Of a stretch of 64,000 nucleotides of DNA, positions 41,657 through 49,947 are shown piece by piece. The stretch comes from Caballeronia turbans (GTDB taxonomy: Bacteria; Pseudomonadota; Gammaproteobacteria; Burkholderiales; Burkholderiaceae): the NCBI GenBank assembly GCA_001544655.2, contig FCOD02000001.1, positions 62,001 through 126,000 of the forward strand, given 5' to 3'. The notes under the pieces are model-generated. The model was given only the letters and a program-made list of their open reading frames with translations. It did not search any database and had not been told where the DNA came from. The translations under genes were made by a program, and so were the position numbers. How positions within the stretch are numbered: the first letter of the stretch is position 1; every line of letters starts with the position of its first letter.

Positions 41657-43950
41657 CCAAACAAGAACGACTCGACAAGGTCTGGGAGCGCGCGACCAAT
41701 CGGTTCGATCGCTGCTACGCGACGCAGCAACAGGTGCGCCTCGCCTCATTGGAGGACCGGCGATTTGCGTTCGTAGACGGCGCTATGTGGGAAGGCGGCC
41801 TCGGCGCACAGTTCGAGAACCGGCCGCGCTTCGTCGTGAACAAGGTTCAGAAAGCCGTCCGGCGCATCGTGTCGGAATACCGCGCGAATGCGATGACGGT
41901 CAATTTCCGCGCCAGCGACGACGACAGCCGCGCCGATGACCTCGACGCGCTGCGCATCGTCTATCGTGCCGACGAGCAATACAGCGGCGCGCAGGACGTC
42001 TACGTGCAGGCATTCGAGGAAGCGTGCTCAGGCGGTATCGGCGCATGGCGTCTGACGAACGATTACGACCAGCGCGCGGAGACGGAATACGACGACGACG
42101 CGCCGCAGCGCATCCTGTTCGAACCGATTCCGGATGCGGACATTTCCGTCTTCTTCGATCCGGATAGCCGCAAGCTCGACAAGTCGGACGCCAAATGGTG
42201 TACGGTGCTGAACCCGATCAGTTGGGACACGTACACGGACGAATACCTGAACGATGCCGTCACGCTGGCGGAACGCCCGTCGAGCTTCAAACAGGTGAGA
42301 TCGCTCAAACAGTTCGACTGGTTCACGAACGATGCCGTCTACATCGGTGAGTACTACGAAGTCGAGCAGAAGACAGAAGACTTTTCCGTGTGGCGCGAGC
42401 CACATTCGGGCGTCGAGCAGAAGGTGTACGCTGGGCTCGACGCGGAGTCGCGCGAAGACGCCGCCGAGCAGGCTGAACATTGGAAGTCGATTGGCTACGT
42501 GAAGGTGCGCAGCGGCAAGCGCAACCGCAAGCGAGTGCGCAAATACTTCATGGACGGCTGCGGCGTGATCAAGGATTGCGGCTACATCGCCGGGACGGAA
42601 ATCCCGATCGTCGTCGTGTACGGCATCCGTCAGATCATCGACGGCATCGAGCGATTCCAAGGCGCGGTACGGCTCGCGAAGGATTCGCAGCGCCTGTACA
42701 ACATGCAGATCAGCACGCTCGCGGACATTACCGCATTCACGCCGCGCGAGAAGCCGATTCTGACGCCGGAACAGATCGCGGGGCACGAACTGACGTGGGC
42801 TGGAGATCTCGTCGCGAATAATCCGTATCTGCTGATCAACCCGGTAACGGGTGCGGACGGCTCTGCCACGGCAACGGGCCCGGTCGGCTATATCAAGCAG
42901 CCTGACGTTCCGCCCGCGCTGGCTGGTCTCGTGCAGATCACCGCAGCCGACATGCTCGATGTGACGGGTGGCGATCTGGCGGCCGGACAGGTGACGTCCG
43001 GAACGTCTGACGCGCTCGTGAGCCGTGTTCAGGCGCACCAGGACATGCAGGTCTACATTTTCATCGACCAGATGGCGCGCGCGATGGAGCGCTGCGGGAA
43101 GATCTACCTGTCTATGGCGTGTGACGTCTACACGGAAGAAAGCCGCCAGTTTGCGGCGATCGGCGAGGACAACACGACCGAGACGACGCAGATCAACATT
43201 CCTTCGCTCAATCAGAAGGGCGAGCCGACGATCACGCGCTCATTCACGCCCGGCCTCGATGTGTTCGTCGACGTGGGCCCGGCATTCAACAGCCGGCGCG
43301 ACGCCACGGTGAACGCACTGGCGAAGATCATTCCGGTAATCGGAGATCCGCAGACGCAGCAGTTGATGATTATGACGCTCGTCAAGAATCTCGACGGCGA
43401 GGGCATGGAAGATCTCGCGCAGTTCGCGCGCAAGCAACTCGTGCAGGCCGGCGTGGTCAAGCCGACGCAGGAAGAAGAAGAGGAAATGCAGCAGGCGCAG
43501 GAAGAAGCCGCGAACCAGCCGCCCGACGCCGCAACGCTCGCGCTTATCGCGCAGGCCCGCGAATCGTCGGCGAACGCGACGAAGGCGCAGGCTTCTGCAG
43601 TTCAATCGCTCTCTACTGCTGAACTCAATCAGGCGAAGGCAGCGGAATCCGTTTCGAACACGAACGCATCTCAGCTCGGGACGATTATGCAGATGCTCGC
43701 GCACATTCAGGAGCGTGTCGGCGGGCAAGCGAATCAGATCAGCGATAGTCAGCCGAAAAGCCCGGCCGATGCGAAGGCGAACGCGGCAATTGCTGCGAAC
43801 GTCGCCGCGCCGGCTCCCGGCGTGAATCCGCTGCATGGCGCGCAGGTTGTTCCGCAGGATCCGAACGCGCAGCAATTGACCGCGGGGAACGTGGCGGCTC
43901 CGGTGCAGGCTCCGGTGCATCAGTCGAATCGGCCCGCTGTCGGTAAATGA
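41647..43950 (+). CDS. Portal protein, P22 gp1 family
   Basis: A 767-residue portal, close to the 725 residues of P22 gp1. The N-terminal DKVWERATNRFDRCYATQQQ, ENRPRFVVNKVQKAVRRIVSEYRANAM and IDGIERFQGAVRLAKDSQRLYNMQIST segments match the P22-like portal fold; the C-terminal ~130 residues are a coiled, Gln/Ala-rich barrel extension. It forms the dodecameric DNA gate. It overlaps terL by 4 bp. Confidence 0.85.
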   Translation: MAVTKQERLDKVWERATNRFDRCYATQQQVRLASLEDRRFAFVDGAMWEGGLGAQFENRPRFVVNKVQKAVRRIVSEYRANAMTVNFRASDDDSRADDLDALRIVYRADEQYSGAQDVYVQAFEEACSGGIGAWRLTNDYDQRAETEYDDDAPQRILFEPIPDADISVFFDPDSRKLDKSDAKWCTVLNPISWDTYTDEYLNDAVTLAERPSSFKQVRSLKQFDWFTNDAVYIGEYYEVEQKTEDFSVWREPHSGVEQKVYAGLDAESREDAAEQAEHWKSIGYVKVRSGKRNRKRVRKYFMDGCGVIKDCGYIAGTEIPIVVVYGIRQIIDGIERFQGAVRLAKDSQRLYNMQISTLADITAFTPREKPILTPEQIAGHELTWAGDLVANNPYLLINPVTGADGSATATGPVGYIKQPDVPPALAGLVQITAADMLDVTGGDLAAGQVTSGTSDALVSRVQAHQDMQVYIFIDQMARAMERCGKIYLSMACDVYTEESRQFAAIGEDNTTETTQINIPSLNQKGEPTITRSFTPGLDVFVDVGPAFNSRRDATVNALAKIIPVIGDPQTQQLMIMTLVKNLDGEGMEDLAQFARKQLVQAGVVKPTQEEEEEMQQAQEEAANQPPDAATLALIAQARESSANATKAQASAVQSLSTAELNQAKAAESVSNTNASQLGTIMQMLAHIQERVGGQANQISDSQPKSPADAKANAAIAANVAAPAPGVNPLHGAQVVPQDPNAQQLTAGNVAAPVQAPVHQSNRPAVGK

Positions 43951-45218
43951 ACGTCTCGCTTCCTGACTGGGCAGAATGCCTTCTGACGCAGGGGCCGCGC
44001 TACACCATTTATCACGGTGGGCGCGGCTCCGGTAAGTCGATGTCGGTCGGGACGGCGCTCCCGATCCGCGCCGCTGCCGAGCCGCTCCGGATTCTCTGCT
44101 GTCGAGAGATTCAGCAATCGATTCAGGAGTCGGTGAAGTCGATGCTCGAATCGCGCATCAATGCGATGGGGCTGAACGGCTCGTTCTACGACATTCAGAA
44201 AACCGAGATCAACGGCGCGAACGGCAGCAAGTTCATCTTCCGCGGTCTCTCGGACGTCACTGCCGATTCGATCAAGTCGCTCGCCGACATCGATATTGTC
44301 TGGGTCGAAGAGGCACAGGCGCTGTCGCAGCGCTCGCTCGATCTGCTGCTGCCGACAATCCGAAAAGAGACGTCAGAGATCTGGATGACGATGAATCCGG
44401 AACTCGACACCGATCCGGTCTATACGACGTTCATCGAGAAGCCGCCCGCGAATGCGCGCGTGATTCAGGTCAATTGGAACCGGAACCCGTTCTGGAACAC
44501 TGCGCTCGAAGCCGAACGGCTACGCTCGAAGGCTGACGATCCGGAGCGCTACGATCATATCTGGGAAGGCGTGCCGCTGTCGGCCGCATCCGGCGCGATC
44601 TACCGCAAGGAGATGCACGCGCTGTCGGTCAACAATCGCATCCGGCCGCTGTCGGAAGATCCGGCTCTGACGACGCATGCCGTTTTCGACTTGGGCGTTG
44701 CCGATCTGACGTCTATCACCATCGCGCAGGCGGACATTTCCGGGCTGCGTGTCCTGGCGTTCTACGAGGATCACGGACTGTCGCTGAAGGATTACAGCGA
44801 CTGGCTGCGTCAGAACGGATGGGGGCATTGCACGATCTGGCTTCCTCACGACGGCCGCGCTCGCTCGCTGCATACCGGCATGTCGTCGGAATCGCTGATG
44901 AAGTCCTACGGGTGGGAAGTGAACATCGTTCCGTCGCTGCCGGTCGAGACGGGCATCCAGAACACGCGCGCGGCGCTGAAGAATGCGTTCTTCTCCGATG
45001 GTGACGACGTGTCGAAGCTGCTCGAACACCTGCGCCGCTACACACGAAACAAGGCAGGTCATCCGCAGCACGACGAGCATTCACACGCGGCCGACAGTTT
45101 CCGCTACACCTGCCTGTCGATGGGTCAGTTCAAGGCGGCGGCAGAACGCAAGGCGAAGCAGGCCGATCTGGCTTCTCGCGTACGCGTCGTGCCGACTGTG
45201 AATCACTGGAATCGGTAA
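43947..45218 (+). CDS. Terminase large subunit
   Basis: A 423-residue packaging motor. Walker A is HGGRGSGKS (about residues 26-34), Walker B IDIVWVEEAQA (about 112-122), coupling motif in SEIWMTMNPE. The RNaseH-like nuclease begins at TTHAVFDLGVADLTS with its first catalytic Asp and ends around HDEHSHAADSFRYTC with later acidic residues. Type: P22/Sf6-like headful terminase. Confidence 0.9.
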   Translation: MNVSLPDWAECLLTQGPRYTIYHGGRGSGKSMSVGTALPIRAAAEPLRILCCREIQQSIQESVKSMLESRINAMGLNGSFYDIQKTEINGANGSKFIFRGLSDVTADSIKSLADIDIVWVEEAQALSQRSLDLLLPTIRKETSEIWMTMNPELDTDPVYTTFIEKPPANARVIQVNWNRNPFWNTALEAERLRSKADDPERYDHIWEGVPLSAASGAIYRKEMHALSVNNRIRPLSEDPALTTHAVFDLGVADLTSITIAQADISGLRVLAFYEDHGLSLKDYSDWLRQNGWGHCTIWLPHDGRARSLHTGMSSESLMKSYGWEVNIVPSLPVETGIQNTRAALKNAFFSDGDDVSKLLEHLRRYTRNKAGHPQHDEHSHAADSFRYTCLSMGQFKAAAERKAKQADLASRVRVVPTVNHWNR

Positions 45219-45224
45219 GAAAAA

Positions 45225-45242
45225 AGCCACCCGAAGGTGGCT
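45225..45242 (-). terminator. Terminator of the hydroxylase cassette
   Basis: Read leftward: 7-bp stem AGCCACC/GGTGGCT with loop TTCG, then six T. On the + strand the same hairpin after terL lacks a T-run, so it acts mainly leftward. Confidence 0.75.
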
Positions 45243-45281
45243 TAACCCTGAGAGGAGAACAGGGGAGAGGAGGACTCCAGT

Positions 45282-45881
45282 CTACTTCACTTGCAGATCA
45301 ATAACCATCGAGATTCGGTCTGCTGACGACTCATTCCGAACTTCATGGAATAGATCGTTGCGAAACCAGAACAAACGCCCGGTCAGCATCTGCATCGTTT
45401 CATCCTTCGATCCGTCCTCTTCCGAGCCGCACATGATGACCGCGCCGGGTTGACCCTGAATCACCAAGTGGAATCGCTTCCAATACCGGCAATGCTCGGG
45501 CGTGTCGGCGTGGCGGAAGATCCGGCCACCCGGGCGAACGCGGTTGATCATTACCCTGCCAACCCGCGTCGCGCGCGTGAACCGTGCCAAGTCGTACACG
45601 AAATCATGCGCCTGCGGCAGCGCATCCCACGCCGGCCAGAAGATCGACTCGTGCTGGTCGTATCCGGGCAGTTCGTTCGCCTTGTAGAGCGCGATCTGTT
45701 CGTCCGTCAGTCCAACGGCGATCTCCGGGAAGCGCAGCATGATCGTGTCGGTATCGCCGAACGGACCTTGCGGGTACTTGCGGAGATACGTGTCGGCTTC
45801 CCACCGCGCCGCGTCCATCGACACAGCCAGAGCCAGAGCGCGGACGTCCATGCCGTCGCGGAGGATATTGAAATTGCGCAT
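45282..45881 (-). CDS. Asp/Asn beta-hydroxylase-like 2-oxoglutarate Fe(II) dioxygenase
   Basis: A 199-residue protein. The metal site is His124-x-Asp126 (IFRHADTPEH) and His179 (NDLFHEVRN), with Arg189 (SADRISMVID) placed to bind 2-oxoglutarate. VRPGGRIFRHAD and the later FWFRNDLFHEV are typical of the aspartyl/asparaginyl hydroxylase family. Substrate unknown; could be a virion or host protein. Encoded against the late genes, downstream of a small membrane protein gene and with its own terminator. Confidence 0.8.
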   Translation of the reverse strand: MRNFNILRDGMDVRALALAVSMDAARWEADTYLRKYPQGPFGDTDTIMLRFPEIAVGLTDEQIALYKANELPGYDQHESIFWPAWDALPQAHDFVYDLARFTRATRVGRVMINRVRPGGRIFRHADTPEHCRYWKRFHLVIQGQPGAVIMCGSEEDGSKDETMQMLTGRLFWFRNDLFHEVRNESSADRISMVIDLQVK

Positions 45882-45883
45882 AG

Positions 45884-46162
45884 TCAGAAGGGGATTTTGA
45901 AGAACCAGACGAGCGCGAGCCAAGCGGAGATGGCAGCAGCCCACCAAAGCACGACGCGAAGCACAGAAATGCCATTGCGGCGCCAATCCGCGATGATCTC
46001 GCCCGGCATTCTCGCGACTTCAGCCGCTGCGTCGATCGCAGACTCGCGCGTAACGTACAGGATTCGGAGCGCTGCCGCACAGAGCAGAACGACACAGGCA
46101 ACTTTCTGGGGCAGCACGAAGATGCAGAAGGCCGCGAACCACGCGAATAGGATGATGCTCAT
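45884..46162 (-). CDS. Small membrane protein next to the hydroxylase
   Basis: A 92-residue protein with hydrophobic helices at about 2-18, 22-36 and 66-88; a polar loop with RESAIDAAAEVARMPGE lies between. AGAGGGGGAATAATAAA precedes the ATG. The hydroxylase start lies 2 bp past its stop, so the two form one cassette. Unknown function. Confidence 0.65.
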   Translation of the reverse strand: MSIILFAWFAAFCIFVLPQKVACVVLLCAAALRILYVTRESAIDAAAEVARMPGEIIADWRRNGISVLRVVLWWAAAISAWLALVWFFKIPF

Positions 46163-46260
46163 TTTATTATTCCCCCTCTCTTTTCAATTAGTTATAGCCT
46201 CTCAATCATAATCACATCCCGTATACTTGTGGGAGTTTCCACCAACGAAAAGGTGAGTCA
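46163..46260. promoter_or_regulatory. Divergent promoter region, hydroxylase cassette / scaffold gene
   Basis: AT-rich. A -10 like TATACT at 46222-46227 faces the scaffold gene (AAAGGTGA ribosome-binding site). Leftward, TATAAC or TATACG could serve the cassette. Individual boxes are uncertain. Confidence 0.45.
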
Positions 46261-47127
46261 ATGCAAGAAGAAATCATCGAGCAACCCGACCTCGGCGCTC
46301 AGGACAACGAAGGGCAGCAAGGCGAGCAGACGCAGCCGGAAAACACCGGCCCCGCACTGTTCGATGACGTCGAAGAAATCGTCGACAACGGCGGCGAAGG
46401 CCAGCAGGAAGGCGAAGGTGCTCAAGGCGCAGACCAACCGCAGCGCGAAAGCCTCACGTTCCGAAAGCTCCGCGAAATCAGCAATGCAGCGCTGAAGGAT
46501 AAGCGCCGCCTGGAACGCGAACTCGAAGAGATCCGCGCGAAACTCCCGCAGGAAAAGCCGCAACTCGGCGCAAAGCCGACGCTCGATCAGTTCGACTATG
46601 ACGAGTCTCGCTTCTCGGAAGCCTACGACAAGTGGATGGAGCAGAAGGTCGCGCAGGACCGCGCCGACCAGGAAAAGCTCAACGCGCAGCGCCGCGAGCA
46701 AGAAGAACTCGAGAACTTCAAGAAATCGTACAAGGCGCGTGCCGATGCGCTCGGCGTCGACGACTTTCAAGAAGCCGAAGCCGAAGTCGGCGGCATTCTC
46801 AACCAGACGCAGAGCGGGCTGCTCATGCGCGGGGCTGATGACCCTGCGACGCTCGTCTACGCGCTGTCGAAGTCGCCCGAGCGCCTCATCGAACTGTCGA
46901 AGATCTCCGATCCGGTGAAATTCACCGTCGCCATTGCCAAACTGGAGTTGAACTTGACCACTCGCAAACAGAGCCGTCCCGCGCCGGAACCGCGCGTGTC
47001 CTCGGAACGCAGCTCATCGGCCGGAATCGGCGGAAGCTCGCAACTCGATCGCCTGCGCGACGAAGCCGCCCGCACCGGCGATTACAGCAAGGTCGTTGCC
47101 TACAAGAAGCAACACAATATTCGCTGA
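46261..47127 (+). CDS. Capsid scaffolding protein
   Basis: A 288-residue acidic, Glu/Gln-rich, largely helical protein with a long coiled coil (LKDKRRLERELEEIRAKLPQE; ADQEKLNAQRREQEELENFK) and a basic C-terminal end (YSKVVAYKKQHNIR), as in P22 gp8 where the C-terminus binds coat. It directly precedes the coat gene. Confidence 0.8.
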   Translation: MQEEIIEQPDLGAQDNEGQQGEQTQPENTGPALFDDVEEIVDNGGEGQQEGEGAQGADQPQRESLTFRKLREISNAALKDKRRLERELEEIRAKLPQEKPQLGAKPTLDQFDYDESRFSEAYDKWMEQKVAQDRADQEKLNAQRREQEELENFKKSYKARADALGVDDFQEAEAEVGGILNQTQSGLLMRGADDPATLVYALSKSPERLIELSKISDPVKFTVAIAKLELNLTTRKQSRPAPEPRVSSERSSSAGIGGSSQLDRLRDEAARTGDYSKVVAYKKQHNIR

Positions 47128-47284
47128 CTGCTTAGGTATCCTTGATTCACATAACTTAAAGTAGTAACATTCGGTGAAACGCTGCCTGACGCACATAAGA
47201 GACATTCCTTCTGTGCTGCCGGCAGCCACCGTATCTCAGCCCATCGGCGCGTAGGCGTTAGTTCTAGCTGGATGCGAAATCTGT

Positions 47285-47308
47285 GGCGTTTCGACGCCTT
47301 TCATTTTT
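47285..47308 (+). terminator. UUCG hairpin upstream of the coat gene
   Basis: GGCGT-TTCG-ACGCC followed by TTTCATTTTT, 37 bp before the coat start. Either a partial terminator, a stabiliser of the coat message, or a processing site. Confidence 0.5.
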
Positions 47309-47334
47309 CGTCTCTTATTTAGGACTACACGTCA

Positions 47335-48650
47335 TGAGCAATCCTCCGTCCGCTCCTTTTTTGTCGACCGCGAACTCCTTTTCGAAGGAAGAGCGCGTCG
47401 CTTTCGAACGACTCCTCGAAGGCTTCAATGACCAACTGGTCATGTCGAAGGCCGTCACCGTGTTCCAAAACGATCAAACGATGATGGCTCGCGCCGGCGA
47501 CATCATCCGCCGCCCGATGCCCTACATCGCGCGCTCGTTCTCGGGCCTCGATCAAACGGCCAACTTCGTCGGCAAGACGCAGCTCACCATCCCGGCAGCG
47601 ATCGACACGATCAAGAGCTCGCCGTGGACGATGGACGCAACCGAACTGCGCGACGCGCTGCAAGAAAATCGCCTGGGCACGGCTGCGAAGCAAAAGATCG
47701 CATCGGACATCAATCTGTCGGTCGTGAATGCGGTTTCGACGCTCGGCTCGCTCGTCGTTAAGCGTACCGTCGCCGCGACCGGCTTCGACGATCTCGCGCA
47801 AGCTGATTCGTTGATGAACGAATCGGGCATCGATTATGACGGCCGCTATGCGGTCTTCGGCTCGCGTGACTACAACGCGATGGCCGGCAACCTCGCATCG
47901 CGTGCGTATCTGGTCGAAGGCCAGAAGGCCGCGGACGCATTCGAAATGGCAACGGTCGGCCGTCAGGTCGCCGGCTTCGAGCGCGTTCTGAAGGCTGATT
48001 ACATCGCGCGTCTGACGGCTGCGGCCGGCGTGACGGTGACGGTCAACGGCGCGAACCAGTTCACCACGCCGAAGGCGTTGGCAGCAAGCCCGAGCGGCCC
48101 GCTGCAATCGAACGTCGACAACCGCATTCAAGCGCTGGCGATCACCGTCACGTCGGGCACGGTCAAGGTGGGTGACGCCTTCACGATCGCGGGCGTGAAT
48201 AACGTCCACCCGATCACGAAGGTTGACACCGGTCAGCCGAAGACCTTCCGCGTCGTCAGCATCGTCTCGGGCGCGGGTGGCACCGGCACGATCCAGATCA
48301 CCCCGGCGATCATTTCCGGTCAGGGCGGCACCGACGCGGAACTCGCGTATCAAAACGTGACGGCGACCCCGGCATCGGGTGCGGCGATCACGTGGCTCAA
48401 CACGGTTTCGACCGGCGTGAACTGCTTCTGGAAGAAGGAAGCGGTCGAAATCCTGCCGGGTCGTCTCGCAGTGCCGGCCGATCAAGGTCTCGCAGTGATG
48501 CGCGGCACGACCGATCAGGGCATCGAGATCGTGATGACCAAGCAGGCGCACATCGAGACGTACAAATCGCTGTATCGCGTCGACGCATTCTGGGGGACTT
48601 CGGTAACGAACCCTGAGATGTGCGGGGTCATCCTCTTCAACCAGACGTAA
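47335..48650 (+). CDS. Major capsid (coat) protein, P22 gp5 family
   Basis: A 438-residue protein with the P22-coat pattern: MARAGDIIRRPMPYIARSFSG, IASDINLSVVNAVSTLGSLV, FGSRDYNAMAGNLASRA, GRQVAGFERVLKADYIARL, and an I-domain-like beta insertion (about 235-345: ITVTSGTVKVGDAFTIAGVN, FRVVSIVSGAGGTGTIQITP). ATG 47335 follows TAGGACTACACGTC; the longer frame is unsupported. It builds the T=7-type shell. Confidence 0.85.
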
Positions 48651-48665
48651 GCAAGCAGCACAGGA

Positions 48666-48690
48666 AAGCGCCCTTCGGGGCGCTTCGCTT
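48666..48690 (+). terminator. Hairpin after the coat gene
   Basis: AAGCGCCC-TTCG-GGGCGCTT (48666-48685), 16 bp past the coat stop. The T-tract is weak, so it may be a stability element or partial terminator. Confidence 0.6.
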
Positions 48691-48707
48691 ACCACTGGGA
48701 GAATGCT

Positions 48708-49754
48708 ATGGCTACAAGCGAGGCGCGTGCGCTTCCTTACTTCTCGGATTTGTACGGGCTTCCGCTCGAATCCGGCTCGATCTATATCGGTCAGCCTGGG
48801 CTCGATCCTGTCGCCTATCCGCAGATCGTCTATTCCGACGCCGCACAGACGACCGTCATTGCTCAGCCGGTGCGCACCGTTCACGGTCGCGCAGTGTCTG
48901 CCGGCGCGCAGGTTCATCTTTACTGTCAAGTCCCGTACTCGATTACGGTTCTCGATTCCGCGGGCCGCACTGTCTATGCGTCCCTGAACGAGATCGACCC
49001 CACTCTGACGACGCAGGTCACGACGACCGTGCAGAGCGTCAGCAGCCTGACCGAACTCCGCGCGCGATCTGGCGCATCCACAAATCAGGCGTATGTGCCG
49101 AATTTCGGCATGTACGTGAAGAACGCGTCGGACAACACTTCGCCGGAATCGGTCCCGTTTGTCATCGTCGGTAACGACGGGACGCGTTATTACCTCGATC
49201 TTCAAGACGGAAATTTCGGCTGGCTGCGTGCGTCGCGCCCGTCTGCCAATCCTGCGCTCGGCGCTGGCGGAGGTTGGCTGAGTTGGAACGATGCGAGCGA
49301 CGGAACAACGTGGCTGACGAATAACAAAGGGTTAGGAGTTGGCGGCTTCGTCCTTCGCAACATCAACGCTGATAACACGGCCGAAATCGGTCGCGTCGCT
49401 ATCACTTCGACCGGTGGCATCAACGCAGGCGCGAAGATCAAGACGCTTTCTGGAGACATTGAAGCATCCGGGAACTTGATTGCTGACGGCGGAACAGTGG
49501 CGGTCACTTCTGACGGCGCGCGCAATCTTCACTGGGATCCGGTCAATCAGCAATACGTCTTCCCGTCGTCGCCGGTCCTGATTAATAACTCGCTGGCTGT
49601 CACGGTCGCGAGCCTCGTCACGATTATGCAGAACCAGCAGGTTGGCGCGCTGATGAATACGGTCGGCGCAGCCCCCGCATTCCCGGGTACATGGCAAGCG
49701 CTCGCGACCGGTCTCGGGCCGAACGACATACGCCTATACGTGAGAACTGCATGA
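48708..49754 (+). CDS. Tail appendage with P22 tailspike head-binding domain
   Basis: A 348-residue protein. Residues 10-95 match the head-binding N-domain of P22 gp9 (LPYFSDLYGLPLESGSIYIGQP, HGRAVSAGAQVHLYCQVPYS). The remainder is a fibre-like body (GWLSWNDASDGTTWLTNN, INAGAKIKTLSGDIEASGN) without a recognisable endoglycosidase. It would attach to the gp10/gp4 tail hub. The small gene at 49751 overlaps its end. Confidence 0.78.
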   Translation: MATSEARALPYFSDLYGLPLESGSIYIGQPGLDPVAYPQIVYSDAAQTTVIAQPVRTVHGRAVSAGAQVHLYCQVPYSITVLDSAGRTVYASLNEIDPTLTTQVTTTVQSVSSLTELRARSGASTNQAYVPNFGMYVKNASDNTSPESVPFVIVGNDGTRYYLDLQDGNFGWLRASRPSANPALGAGGGWLSWNDASDGTTWLTNNKGLGVGGFVLRNINADNTAEIGRVAITSTGGINAGAKIKTLSGDIEASGNLIADGGTVAVTSDGARNLHWDPVNQQYVFPSSPVLINNSLAVTVASLVTIMQNQQVGALMNTVGAAPAFPGTWQALATGLGPNDIRLYVRTA

Positions 49755-49945
49755 TGGAATACACCTCCGTTGCTAATCCGGTCTGGTTCGACGCGTCACA
49801 CAGCATGATCGTCGTCGACGTCGTTTTCCCGGCGCTCAGCGATACGCCGGTCAAGTTCAATGCGTCGCCTAAAGACTCGATGGCTTACGGGCGCGAGATC
49901 TACGCAGACATCATCGCCGGCAAGTACGGCGCCATCTCGGGCTAG
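49751..49945 (+). CDS. Small tail-fibre-associated protein
   Basis: A 64-residue protein: MMEYTSVANPVWFDASHSMI..., ending YGREIYADIIAGKYGAISG. Related short proteins accompany fibre genes; a chaperone or tip role is possible. ATG overlaps the preceding stop. Confidence 0.6.
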   Translation: MMEYTSVANPVWFDASHSMIVVDVVFPALSDTPVKFNASPKDSMAYGREIYADIIAGKYGAISG

Positions 49946-49947
49946 AA

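Noticed and set aside
35605-43900. Repetitive Ala/Gln-rich stretches as DNA repeats
   Set aside because: They are codon-level low complexity in ejection and portal proteins, not tandem DNA repeats or CRISPR spacers.
45225-45242. Rho-independent terminator for terL
   Set aside because: On the + strand the hairpin is not followed by a T-run; the A-run before it makes it a leftward terminator.
47325-49205. 626-codon minus ORF over the coat and tailspike genes
   Set aside because: Shadow frame crossing two genes and a hairpin; no recognisable domain.
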